Shown piece after piece: positions 20,301-27,683 of a stretch of 57,962 bases of DNA. The translations under genes and the position numbers were made by a program. Position 1 is the first letter of the stretch. Each line of letters begins with the position of its first letter. The stretch covers positions 1 to 57,962 of the forward strand of contig JAACJQ010000229.1 of the NCBI GenBank assembly GCA_016879935.1, written 5' to 3'. The notes beneath the pieces were generated by a model. The model saw nothing but the letters and a program-made list of their open reading frames with translations, had not been told where the DNA came from and did not search any database. This stretch comes from Archangiaceae bacterium. Lineage in GTDB: Bacteria; Myxococcota; Myxococcia; Myxococcales; Myxococcaceae.

Positions 20301-20834
20301 CTCGCCCGTCAGCGTGTACGTGGTCGTCTTCATCGGCGAATCGGTGACGGCGCCGCTCTCCATCATCGAGAGCATCTGAGCGCCCGCGGTGAGGCGAACG
20401 TTGCGGCCTCCGGCGGCCGACCAGATCAGATCGACGCGCTGGCCGGGGCGGATCTGCTGCGGCACCACCACGAGGAAGACCGACTGCAGGCCCTCGTCGA
20501 CGGCGACCTGCACGAAGGCCGAGTCACGGCCACCTTCGCCCTGGGCGCGGAGGACGTAGAACGAGGTGCGATCGGGGCTCGCCTTCGCGCTGCCCGTCTG
20601 CGCGAGCTCGTCGAAGTTCATCATCACGGTGGCGCCGCTCTGATCGACCAGCTCGACGCTCGTCGCGCGCTGCACGGTGAAGTTGAACGTCACCATCTCG
20701 CCGCGGCGAATCGCCTGCTTGTCGACGGTGAACGACGTTATGGCCGGCGGCTCCGGCGGGGGCTTGGGCTTCTCGGGCGTGGTGCACGCCACGGAAACGA
20801 CCAGGGCCAGGACGACCCCAAGACGGAGCTTCAT
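17388..20834 (-). CDS. Ig-like/lamin-tail-type lipoprotein, first tandem paralogue
   Basis: First gene of the three-paralogue operon, 1148 residues. The ATG at 20834 begins MKLRLGVVLALVVSVAC with lipobox SVAC (Cys17) and a Pro-rich linker. Ig-like domains fill the N-terminal half; one is interrupted by an Asp-Ala-Gly-rich insert (DAGVVDAGVVDADAG), a linker style typical of myxobacterial surface proteins. Then come the ALLAPFWDDLELGVDGKVLW module, a lamin-tail-like domain (ISEAMPAPL, GQWVELNNPG, DQDIAGLRL, GFFVLGQS) and the C-terminal IAPFWDDLGDN module ending in a NTAFRF strand. Upstream lie a candidate promoter (20923-20952) and an AT-rich palindrome (20892-20906). Surface location is inferred; function is unknown. 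Confidence 0.86.
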   Translation of the reverse strand: MKLRLGVVLALVVSVACTTPEKPKPPPEPPAITSFTVDKQAIRRGEMVTFNFTVQRATSVELVDQSGATVMMNFDELAQTGSAKASPDRTSFYVLRAQGEGGRDSAFVQVAVDEGLQSVFLVVVPQQIRPGQRVDLIWSAAGGRNVRLTAGAQMLSMMESGAVTDSPMKTTTYTLTGERTDGSQSTQSATVTVVPVVESFTATPPAAKPGDKITLTWKTAGAEQVVVEESTFGQLVSTSTDVAMGTVDFIVPNFFADAGVVDAGVVDADAGTTDGGVADAGSSLPTVPIVRDGFPLRFTVTAKTVTPAQQVQRSVDARVGQGPVIDVFEAPAFGTRGRPLRLSWRTSGAARVQLLANGLPVYSPLANVNTTGSFQLGAFSAETTFTLVAFDFNGLQVSSTKTVKVVPPPRIVSFMAPMATATAAMRITVTWTTADAAFVLLRLKNGPAFFREDGVNSVANGTTQFTVPIKGTYVFEAWNAAGDFVSEERVIDVGAPVAFNISPELLARGELTTMTWDVGVIQPTDMPGLINPPPAVAMNANSFDDLTMAPTARQLFFSNRDDGTATITLPNGFVFPFVTRQAKQLTVSTNGFVAIGARTDSLPTNADLSDVGYSGPALLAPFWDDLELGVDGKVLWNVDEVTSPRRLTISWHKMKRVGVPGSELTFQVQLFETGKFIFNWKTLDGPGADGTDATIGAVDAVDAYQGLVSYNSSTSAELAVDTERVWFSGNLESAGQRQLRVRGPSVLGFVVETPNERIPVYGKARAFGPNDLVISEAMPAPLAGIAQGQWVELNNPGTDDQDIAGLRLESTSGAMNPFVLPADTVVTANGFFVLGQSTDSSLNGDAGVRLEWTAGAVPLATPDAVRLVLPTPLADGGTLVISRLAWGGTNSKLPDGGLAPDGGVEPGASVQTPEKVLVRSGQVFSCVRTRTFGPLAQIGTPGARNEECFEYVLTEIPGNFEEIAATTIGLIPGTSGWDDSSVDVTVPPFTYFGQTFTSLHIVSNGWISFVPTTSTEYINKTIPTSSAPFGTIAPFWDDLGDNVSVPTSNVYWTRRAGVTIVEWYRVEQLGDNDDMSFEVKLFDNGVIEFHYGTMISGSTSNWANGNGATRWIENPAGTAALAISVNEPTVQPNTAFRFTPRSLLWTTP

Positions 20835-20891
20835 GTCTCGCCTCGTTTGAGCAGTTGAAGAGGGGCCTGTGAGAACGGCAACCCCTCGTGA

Positions 20892-20906
20892 CGAATTGAA
20901 AATTCG
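20892..20906. promoter_or_regulatory. AT-rich inverted repeat in the leader of the lipoprotein trio
   Basis: CGAATT-GAA-AATTCG is a perfect inverted repeat with 6-bp arms, strikingly AT-rich for this genome. It lies 57 bp upstream of the 20834 start and about 10-25 bp downstream of the transcription start predicted from the 20923-20952 promoter. That position suits a repressor operator. It could also be a weak hairpin in the mRNA leader. Confidence 0.4.
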
Positions 20907-20922
20907 GTTCTGTCGGCCCATG

Positions 20923-20952
20923 CGTCTAGCGATGGGGCCCCTCACCCGTCAA
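20923..20952 (-). promoter_or_regulatory. Candidate sigma-70-type promoter for the lipoprotein trio
   Basis: Reading the minus strand, TTGACG (20947-20952) is followed after 17-18 bp by CTAGAC/TAGACG (20923-20929). The -35 matches the consensus at five of six positions; the -10 is weak, as is common in GC-rich genomes. It lies in the only sizeable gap (165 bp) between the outer-membrane protein gene and the trio, about 90 bp upstream of the 20834 start. Confidence 0.4.
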
Positions 20953-20999
20953 CCCAGATTGCTGCCCTCATGCACTGCCAGTGTCAGTGAATGTAGGGG

Positions 21000-21761
21000 C
21001 TAGAAGAGGAGGCCGATGCCGGCGCCGAAGTAGGTGTCGTGCATGTACCCGCGAAGGTAGCGGGTGATCTCGACGCGCCAGGTGATGCGAATGGTCTCGT
21101 CTTCGGTGACGGCGGGCCGGCCACGCAGGCCAATGCCGTACTGAAAGAGAAAGCGTGCGCCCTGGAGCTGCACCTCGGTGGTGTCGATGCGAACGCCGGT
21201 GAAGGCCGCGTTCACGCCGAGGCCCAGCTGCGCGTAGGCCCCGAGCGTCTTCGAGAAGGCCCAGACGATGGCGGGGGCGAGGCTGAAGTCGTGCTGGCTG
21301 CCCCAGCTGCTGATCTGCGCGGTGCCGTCGGTGGTCACGGCGAAGCGCCACTGCACGTCGGCGAAGAACATCTCGCGCAGGTACTCATCGGAGAAGAGGC
21401 GGCCGAACTCCCAGGTGAAGCGCACGCCGAACGAGAAGCGCGGGTCGACGCCGCCGCGGCTCGCGTCGAGCAGCATGAGGCCGGCGTTGAGCTCGGCCCC
21501 GACGCCGTAGTTGGGGTCGTCGGTCGAGGCGAGGCGCTCGTCGCGTTCGGCGGCGTCTTCGTCTTCTTCGCGAAGGCGCTCGCTCTTGCGGCTCTTCTTC
21601 GGCTTCACCGGCTCTTCGGTGGCGCCTTCGTCGTCGTAGGGAATCGGCGCGTCGTCCTTCTGCGCGAGGGCGGGCAGGGCGATCAGCAGCAGCGGGAGCG
21701 TGAGGCGCAGCCTGGCGGAGGCGAACTGGGAAGCGATGTCTCTGGGCATGGGCGCGGTCAT
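21000..21761 (-). CDS. Exported barrel-like outer-membrane protein
   Basis: A 253-residue protein, probably an outer-membrane beta barrel. The start at 21761 overlaps the stop of the upstream metallopeptidase gene by one base (TGATG). A hydrophobic stretch LPLLLIALPALAQ ends in a signal-peptidase-I-like ALA site. A charged, Lys/Glu/Arg-rich linker follows (residues about 45-85). The C-terminal 160 residues alternate as amphipathic strands rich in Gly, Tyr and Phe and finish in FGAGIGLLF, with the terminal Phe expected of a BAM substrate. The family is unknown to me. It is co-directional with the metallopeptidase and VWA lipoprotein, suggesting a common envelope function. Confidence 0.75.
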   Translation of the reverse strand: MTAPMPRDIASQFASARLRLTLPLLLIALPALAQKDDAPIPYDDEGATEEPVKPKKSRKSERLREEDEDAAERDERLASTDDPNYGVGAELNAGLMLLDASRGGVDPRFSFGVRFTWEFGRLFSDEYLREMFFADVQWRFAVTTDGTAQISSWGSQHDFSLAPAIVWAFSKTLGAYAQLGLGVNAAFTGVRIDTTEVQLQGARFLFQYGIGLRGRPAVTEDETIRITWRVEITRYLRGYMHDTYFGAGIGLLF

Positions 21762-23053
21762 CACGGCAGCGGAGGCAGGACGGCGCAGGGCGTCGTCGCA
21801 CGGCGGGTCGTGCCGGGGCAGCTGGGCATCTTGTCGGCGCAGTCGGGGCGCGCACACTGGAGCTGCAGACGGGCGATGGCTTCACCACAGAACGCGGTGC
21901 GCAGTGGAATGTCGGGAATGTGGCTGGCGATCGACTCGGCGACGACCTCGGGTGTGAAGGCCATCGGGTTGTTCACGTTGCGGTTGATGATCTGGTTCAG
22001 ACCGGGCGTGCCTGCCTTGTCGTCGTCGTAGGCGGCGAGCAGCGCGACCTGCAGCGACTTCACCTTCTGCAGCCCGCCCGTCTTCGAGCCCGCCTGGTAC
22101 AGCGTGACGGCCCACAGGTTGCCGTAGAGGTAGAGCTCGCGGCCGCGCACCCACTGATCCTGACTGAACGACTTGAGGGCCGAGCGCAGGCCCTCATCCA
22201 TGCAGGCGTCGGGGCGGCTCACGTCGCGCTGGTGGGCGTAGTCCTGGTCGGCGATCGACGGGGCGAGAATGTCGGGGCGGCAGCCCGAGAGCGCGCGGCA
22301 GCTGACGCCGAAGCCGTGAAAGTCGGCGAGGCCTTCGTCGAGCGACTTGAGCAGGTTGAATGCCTCACCGCTCCAGGTGCGCAGGGGCGCGGGCACGCCC
22401 TCGTCGTTGTACACGCGCTTGCCCCAGACCTTGTGCGCGACCTCGTGGCCGACGATGCCGAGGTTCATGGCCATGGGCACCTTGTTCTCTTTCGAGAAGG
22501 GCGCGATGGCGAACGCTTTGACGAACGAGAGGTACAGCGCGTTGTCGGTGATCGGCGTCTCGGAGTTGATGCGCAGCTCGGGCCAGTACATCACCTTCAT
22601 CTTGTTGAGCTCGTCGGGCGTCTTGGTGGGCTGCTGCGACGCGAGCAGATCCTGGAAGTAGAGGTACGCGTTCTCGAAGTTCCAGTACGTGGTGACCATG
22701 TTCCACGTGTGGAAGTCGGCCGGCCAGTACACGCCCGAGCGCTCGAGGAAGTTGCCGCGCACGTCGGTGCCCTTGTCCTTCACGATGACTTCGTAGCGCT
22801 GCTCGTCGTTGAGGTTCTCGATGCCGCCGCGCTGGAGCGGATCGTTCGGGTCGACGATGAGGCGATTGGCGCCGACGAGCTCGGCGACGCTCCCCTTGAG
22901 GGTGGCGAGGTTGCTCAAGGTCTGAATCGAGACCTCGCGCGTCTCGTAGCTGCCGGTCTCGACGGGGACGATGGCCATCACGCGCACCGGCAACGGCGGC
23001 GTGGGGCCGCACGAGACGGCGACGGAGCAGAGGGCGAGCAGAAGCACACGCAT
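21761..23053 (-). CDS. Zinc metallopeptidase-like lipoprotein (HEVAH)
   Basis: A 430-residue lipoprotein with signal peptide MRVLLLALCSVAVSC (lipobox SVSC, Cys15). GHEVAHKVWG near residue 200 is an HExxH zinc-binding motif. About 45 residues later SLDEGLADFHG supplies a glutamate third ligand in the ExxxD arrangement of gluzincins. Several cysteines downstream (GVSCRALSGC, DACMD, QLQCARPDC) suggest disulfides in the periplasm or outside the cell. I cannot place it in a named peptidase family. The gene begins 51 bp after the VWA lipoprotein gene and overlaps the outer-membrane protein start. Proteolytic activity is inferred from the motifs only. Confidence 0.75.
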   Translation of the reverse strand: MRVLLLALCSVAVSCGPTPPLPVRVMAIVPVETGSYETREVSIQTLSNLATLKGSVAELVGANRLIVDPNDPLQRGGIENLNDEQRYEVIVKDKGTDVRGNFLERSGVYWPADFHTWNMVTTYWNFENAYLYFQDLLASQQPTKTPDELNKMKVMYWPELRINSETPITDNALYLSFVKAFAIAPFSKENKVPMAMNLGIVGHEVAHKVWGKRVYNDEGVPAPLRTWSGEAFNLLKSLDEGLADFHGFGVSCRALSGCRPDILAPSIADQDYAHQRDVSRPDACMDEGLRSALKSFSQDQWVRGRELYLYGNLWAVTLYQAGSKTGGLQKVKSLQVALLAAYDDDKAGTPGLNQIINRNVNNPMAFTPEVVAESIASHIPDIPLRTAFCGEAIARLQLQCARPDCADKMPSCPGTTRRATTPCAVLPPLP

Positions 23054-23104
23054 GGGCGCGCAGCCTAGTACGGAGGGGTGGCCCTGCGGTCTGCGATCAG
23101 TGCC

Positions 23105-24823
23105 TCACGGGGCCGGCAGGGCGGGCGCGCAGGTCGTCGACAGCTGCGACGCCTTCACCCGCACGATGCCGTCGGGCGGCGAGCGGATTCCACCGACGGG
23201 GAACCGCAGGTCTCGGGTGCGAAAGCGCGCGATGAGCGGCTGCGAGGTCTCTGCGTCATCGGCGCGGAACGAAGCGGTGAAGAGCAGGTCGTTGAGGCCG
23301 GGCAGGCGCTCTGCGGCAGGCGCCATCGGGTCGGGGTTCGCGCGCGTTCTGGCCATCAGCACGTTGTCGATGCGAACGGCCCAGCACTGCTGCCCCTGCT
23401 CATTCCTGCCCACGTCGGTGAGTTCGGTGCGGTAGGCGCCGCGGGTCGAGATCGCGCTGTCGCTCACCATCGGGTCGGTGTGTCGCGCCAGCTCGACCTG
23501 ATGCGCGACGCCGTCATTGTCGGAGTCGAAGTCGAGATCGTTCGAGGCGGGGTTGGTGCCGAGCTGGTGTTCGATGGGGTCGGCGACGCCGTCGCGATCG
23601 GAGTCGAAGGCGCGGGCGTTGGTGCCGAGCAACTGTTCATCGCAGTCGAGCAGGCCGTCACAGTCGCTGTCGGCGCGCATGGCTTCGATGGGGCAGCCCG
23701 TGTCCATGAGGGTGGGGCGAAGCGGCGCCCCGGTCGCGCGCAGCTCGACTTCGACGCCGTCGCTGAAGCCGTCGCCGTCGGTGTCGACGAGCCAGGGGTT
23801 GGTGCGCTCGCGCAGCTCGTCGGCGTCGAGCAGGCCGTCACTGTCGGAGTCGGCGCGGTCTTCGGGGCTGCCGGCCGGTGAGGAGAGGTTGGTGGCCACC
23901 ACGTTCGTGAGCGAATAACCGCGGCGCACGCGGCCGAGATCGTAGTTGAGGAAGTTGATGGGCTCGTCGTTGCGGAAGTCGCGGAAGGTGCCTCCGCCGT
24001 ACCTCGCCATGATCTGCAGGCGCTCGATGTTCTGGTTGATGATCAGCAGCGGGCACGAGTCCGACGGAAGATCACGAATGCGACAGTCGGACTGGGCGGG
24101 CGGCGGGGGCGCGGGCTGGTTGCACTTCGACGAGTCGATGGGCTGTGTGGGCCGGAACACGTGCACGGTGTGGAATTGCACGTCATCGGCGGCCTCGCGG
24201 AGCCGGCGAATCTGCTTCACCAGGTTCGGCGGGTCTCCGTCGCAGAGCAGCACGTTGTCTTGATTCACCGTGGGGTGGCCATCGGTGAGGAAGATGACGG
24301 AGTAGCGCGCCGGCGCACGGCCACGGCCTCTGAAGAGGTCGGTGTTGATCATCTGGTACAGCTGGGAGATCGGCTTCTGGAAGTCGGTCGCGCCGCGCTG
24401 CGTGGTGCTGGTGCCGGAGCGCACGATCTTCTGCTGGAGAATGTCGAGGTCGCCTTCGTCGTAGTCGATCACCTTCTCGAACTCGTTGAGCCCGCTCTTC
24501 GTGAGCCACGCCGTCGTGGTGTCGGCGAACACCATCACCGCGAACTCCACCTCGCGCTCGGCAGGCAACGAGCGCAGCAGCTGGAGCACGGCGCTCGCGC
24601 GGCTGTTGTCGGGGTCGCTGATGGTCATCGACTGAGAGGCATCCATCGCGATGAGGATCTTGATCGGCCGGTTGCCTTCGAGCGGCGTCGGCGCGCAGAC
24701 GTCGGCGATGATCGACACCGAGCGATCGACGGGAATGTCGAGGTCGCGGCGCTCGTCGTGCAGGTAGCTGTCGGTGCAGGCGGAGAAGGCGAGCAGCACG
24801 AGCGGCAGGCGGCGGGTCGTCAT
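23105..24823 (-). CDS. VWA-domain lipoprotein with thrombospondin-3-type Ca-binding repeats
   Basis: A 572-residue lipoprotein; the ATG at 24823 gives MTTRRLPLVLLAFSAC (Cys16), whereas the upstream extension has no leader. A von Willebrand A domain covers residues about 50-280 with the MIDAS motif DASQS. Acidic calcium-binding repeats of the thrombospondin type 3/EF-hand style follow, such as DSDSDGLLDADE, DTDGDGFSDGVE, DSDCDGLLDCDE and DSDRDGVADPIE. A C-terminal beta-rich domain of about 110 residues ends the protein. Such proteins usually bind other surface or matrix proteins through Mg2+/Ca2+. It heads a likely three-gene leftward operon with the metallopeptidase and outer-membrane protein. 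Confidence 0.82.
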   Translation of the reverse strand: MTTRRLPLVLLAFSACTDSYLHDERRDLDIPVDRSVSIIADVCAPTPLEGNRPIKILIAMDASQSMTISDPDNSRASAVLQLLRSLPAEREVEFAVMVFADTTTAWLTKSGLNEFEKVIDYDEGDLDILQQKIVRSGTSTTQRGATDFQKPISQLYQMINTDLFRGRGRAPARYSVIFLTDGHPTVNQDNVLLCDGDPPNLVKQIRRLREAADDVQFHTVHVFRPTQPIDSSKCNQPAPPPPAQSDCRIRDLPSDSCPLLIINQNIERLQIMARYGGGTFRDFRNDEPINFLNYDLGRVRRGYSLTNVVATNLSSPAGSPEDRADSDSDGLLDADELRERTNPWLVDTDGDGFSDGVEVELRATGAPLRPTLMDTGCPIEAMRADSDCDGLLDCDEQLLGTNARAFDSDRDGVADPIEHQLGTNPASNDLDFDSDNDGVAHQVELARHTDPMVSDSAISTRGAYRTELTDVGRNEQGQQCWAVRIDNVLMARTRANPDPMAPAAERLPGLNDLLFTASFRADDAETSQPLIARFRTRDLRFPVGGIRSPPDGIVRVKASQLSTTCAPALPAP

Positions 24824-24952
24824 GAGGCTGGCTCCGTGGGCTGCGGTGAAGCGCGAGCGTAGCGCCAGCGCTCTCGGGCTGTACACGCCAGCCGGCTGAC
24901 GACGCTCAATCGCGATGTGGGAGAAGGCAGGAAACGAGCGGCCACGCCGTCG

Positions 24953-24981
24953 TTGATGGGGCCTTTCCCGTCCTCTACGGT
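24953..24981 (+). promoter_or_regulatory. Candidate aspS promoter
   Basis: TTGATG (24953-24958), a 17-bp spacer and TACGGT (24976-24981) fit a sigma-70 promoter with a weak -10. The predicted transcription start is about 40 bp upstream of the aspS ATG. The location, in the 204-bp divergent gap between the VWA lipoprotein and aspS, supports it. No T-box or other leader structure was recognised. Confidence 0.35.
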
Positions 24982-25027
24982 GCCCGCGTTTGTTGCAGCT
25001 CACTCATCACAGGAAGAGCCACTCGAC

Positions 25028-26986
25028 ATGTCGCCCCAGTTCATCTCGAAGGTGAAGCGCACCCACTCCTGCGGCGCCCTCCGCGCCTCGGACATCGGCA
25101 AAGACGTCGTGCTGTTCGGCTGGGTGAACAACCGTCGCGATCACGGCGATCTCATCTTCATCGACTTGCGCGACCGTGAAGGGCTCACGCAGATCAAGTT
25201 CGCGCCGTCGATCGCCCAGGAGGCGCACGACCTCGCCGAGCAGCTGCGGCCCGAGTGGGTGATCGGCATCTCGGGCAAGGTGGCCTCGCGCGGCACGCAG
25301 TTCTCGAAGAAAGAGAACAAAGAGGTCTCGGCCGCGAACCCGAACCTCGCGACGGGCGAGATCGAGGTCTACGTGACCGCGATCGAGGTCTTCAACAAGT
25401 CCGAGACGCCGCCGTTCGAGATCAGCGAGCACATCAGCGCGAACGACGAGCTTCGCCTGCAGCACCGCTACCTCGACCTGCGCCGGCCGCCGCTCCAGAA
25501 GGCGCTCATCACCCGCGCGAAGATGAACGCCGCCACGCGCAGCTACTTCGTCGACAACGGCTTCCTCGAGCTCGAGACGCCGTTCATGGGCCGCTACACG
25601 CCCGGTGGCGCGCGGAACTTCCTCGTTCCCTCGCGCCTCAACGCCGGCAAGTTCTACGCGCTCGCCGAGTCACCGCAGCTCTACAAGCAGCTCTTCATGG
25701 TGGCGGGCTTCGAGCGCTACTTCCAGATCGTGAAGTGCTTCCGCGACGAAGACCTGCGCCTCGATCGCCAGCCCGAGTTCACGCAGATCGACGTCGAGAT
25801 GAGCTTCGTCGCGCAAGACGACATCTTCGGCATCATCGAAGGCCTGCTGAAGCGCCTGTGGAAGGAAGTGCACGGCCTCGACATTCCCACGCCGTTCCCG
25901 CGGCTGAACTTCGACGAGTCGATGGAGAAGTACGGCAACGACAAGCCCGACCTTCGTTTCGGCATGGCGCACGTCACGCTGAACAAGGTGATCGAGAAGT
26001 TCGGCGCCGAGGGTGGCGTTGCTCCGATGTGGGAGGCGATTCAGCAGAAGGGCGGCCTCATCAAGGCGTTCGTGGTCTCGCCCGTGCAGCCGGGGCAGCA
26101 CGATCAGTCGGTCGTGAAGGCGAAGGAAGAAGCGTTTCGTCGCGCGAACCCGAACCAGACGGCCAAGGTGCCTCCGCCGCCGCACGAGCTCACCCGCAAG
26201 GACATCGAAGAGACCGAGGCCTACGTCATGGGCATGGGCGCCAAGGGTCTCGCGCGCGCGAAGATCGCGGAGAACGGAGACTGGACGCAGGCGCCGCTCT
26301 TCAAGACGGCGAAGCCCGAGCTCAAACAGGCCATTCTCGACGCCACCGGAGCGAAGCCTGGCGACCTGATCCTCTTCCAGTTCGGGCCCGAGGCGAAGGT
26401 GCACACGGTGATGGCGAACCTGCGCGTGTACCTCGCGAAGAAGCTCTGGCTGATTCCCGAGTACGGCTCGGGTGGAAAGTGGAACTTCCTGTGGGTCGTG
26501 AACCCGCCGCTCTTCGAGTACGACGAAGAGACCAAGACCTGGGCGGCCGCGCACCACGCCTTCACGCGCCCGATGGACGAGTGCCTGAAGTACCTGCAGC
26601 CCGAGTCGTTCGATCCCGCGAAGGTGTACTGCTACCGCTACGACGTGGTGCTCAACGGCTTCGAGATCGGTGGCGGCTCGATTCGTCTGCACAACCCCGA
26701 GACGCAGTCGCTCGTGTTCAAGGCGCTCGGCATCAGCGACGAAGACGCGCGATCGAAGTTCGGCTTCCTGCTCGACGCGCTGAAGTTCGGCGCCCCGCCG
26801 CACGGTGGCATCGCGCTGGGAATGGATCGGCTCGCCTTCCTCATCACCGAGACCGAGTCGCTGCGTGACGTGATTCCGTTCCCCAAGACGCAGAAGGGCA
26901 CCGATCTCATGACGGGCGCTCCTGGCGACGTCGACGAGAAGCAGCTGCGCGATCTGTACGTGAAGAGCACGCCGCCGCAGAAGTGA
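25028..26986 (+). CDS. aspS: Aspartyl-tRNA synthetase (bacterial type)
   Basis: Class II synthetase charging tRNA-Asp. The ATG at 25028 follows AGGA at 25011-25014. The OB-fold anticodon-binding domain is residues 1-125 (VVLFGWVNNRRDHGDLIFID). Class II motif 2 is FRDEDLRLDRQPEFTQID, a bacterial GAD insertion spans about 300-430, and motif 3 is GIALGMDRL. At 652 residues it is some 60 longer than E. coli AspRS. The conserved flipping loop normally written TPEGARD is TPGGARN here, losing both acidic residues. This could affect aspartate recognition or tRNA discrimination; whether the enzyme also charges tRNA-Asn cannot be told without gatCAB and asnS information. It converges with the GH25 gene, separated by 6 bp. 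Confidence 0.95.
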   Translation: MSPQFISKVKRTHSCGALRASDIGKDVVLFGWVNNRRDHGDLIFIDLRDREGLTQIKFAPSIAQEAHDLAEQLRPEWVIGISGKVASRGTQFSKKENKEVSAANPNLATGEIEVYVTAIEVFNKSETPPFEISEHISANDELRLQHRYLDLRRPPLQKALITRAKMNAATRSYFVDNGFLELETPFMGRYTPGGARNFLVPSRLNAGKFYALAESPQLYKQLFMVAGFERYFQIVKCFRDEDLRLDRQPEFTQIDVEMSFVAQDDIFGIIEGLLKRLWKEVHGLDIPTPFPRLNFDESMEKYGNDKPDLRFGMAHVTLNKVIEKFGAEGGVAPMWEAIQQKGGLIKAFVVSPVQPGQHDQSVVKAKEEAFRRANPNQTAKVPPPPHELTRKDIEETEAYVMGMGAKGLARAKIAENGDWTQAPLFKTAKPELKQAILDATGAKPGDLILFQFGPEAKVHTVMANLRVYLAKKLWLIPEYGSGGKWNFLWVVNPPLFEYDEETKTWAAAHHAFTRPMDECLKYLQPESFDPAKVYCYRYDVVLNGFEIGGGSIRLHNPETQSLVFKALGISDEDARSKFGFLLDALKFGAPPHGGIALGMDRLAFLITETESLRDVIPFPKTQKGTDLMTGAPGDVDEKQLRDLYVKSTPPQK

Positions 26987-26992
26987 GGCGGT

Positions 26993-27675
26993 TCAACGGG
27001 CGGGTTGGAGCAGCGACTCCAGCTCGTTCGGCCCGCCGCGAAACACGTCGAGATCGACCGGGCCTTCGATGCCCGGTACTCGCCCCGAAGGGTCGAACTG
27101 CCAGAACCGCCACGGGTCGGAAGGCTCACGCGCGATGGAGCGAATCCACAGCGGCCGCTCGATTCCCTGCAGCAGCGCAGTGACGGCGTCGGGGGTCGAG
27201 TACACGACGACGCGGGAGCCGGTCTGCGCCTCCACTTTTTTCAGCCACACCTCGAGCTGCTCCCGAATCGCGTTCGGCGCCGGTGGCTCGCGGCAGTTGC
27301 CCACGAACTCGACGTCGACCGCGATCGGCAGCGAACGCGGCGTGCCAGCAATCGCTTCGAGGAAGTTCTCGGCCTGCTCGCTCCCGGCCGGCAGAAGGTG
27401 AAGAAGTGGTACGGCCCCGAGCGTACCTGCGGGGCTTCGGCGGCGGTCACGTTCCCGATGAAGCGGGGGGCGCGAACGTCGGCGCCTTCAGACGCCTTCA
27501 CCCACGCGAAGTTCACGCCTGCGCTTGCGACCGCGCTCCAATCGATCGCCCCATTGTGGCGTGAGACATCGATGCCGTGAACGGCGTACTTCGAGGGGAA
27601 CTTCGGTGCTTCGAGCCGCGGCTCTGCCTTGCAGGCGCTGACGACGAGGAGCAGCCACAGCACCCTCGTCGTCAC
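26993..27675 (-). pseudogene. GH25 lysozyme lipoprotein, interrupted by a frameshift
   Basis: Glycoside hydrolase family 25 enzymes cut the N-acetylmuramic acid-N-acetylglucosamine bond in peptidoglycan. The N-terminal part (27675 leftward) begins MTTRVLWLLLVVSAC, lipobox VSAC, followed by GIDVSRHNGAIDW with the family's first Asp and GPYHFFTFCRPG. Just after CRPG, near 27388, the frame shifts: one base is missing (or two extra). In the next frame the protein continues EQAENFLEAIAGT, then LPIAVDVEFVGNC with the catalytic DVE, and ends with RFWQFDPSG near the C-terminus. Both catalytic Asp/Glu regions are intact, so a single-base sequencing or assembly error is as likely as a real mutation. 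It is the last gene of the PAD-HEAT operon, 8 bp after the previous stop. Confidence 0.8.
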
Positions 27676-27683
27676 CGCTTCGC

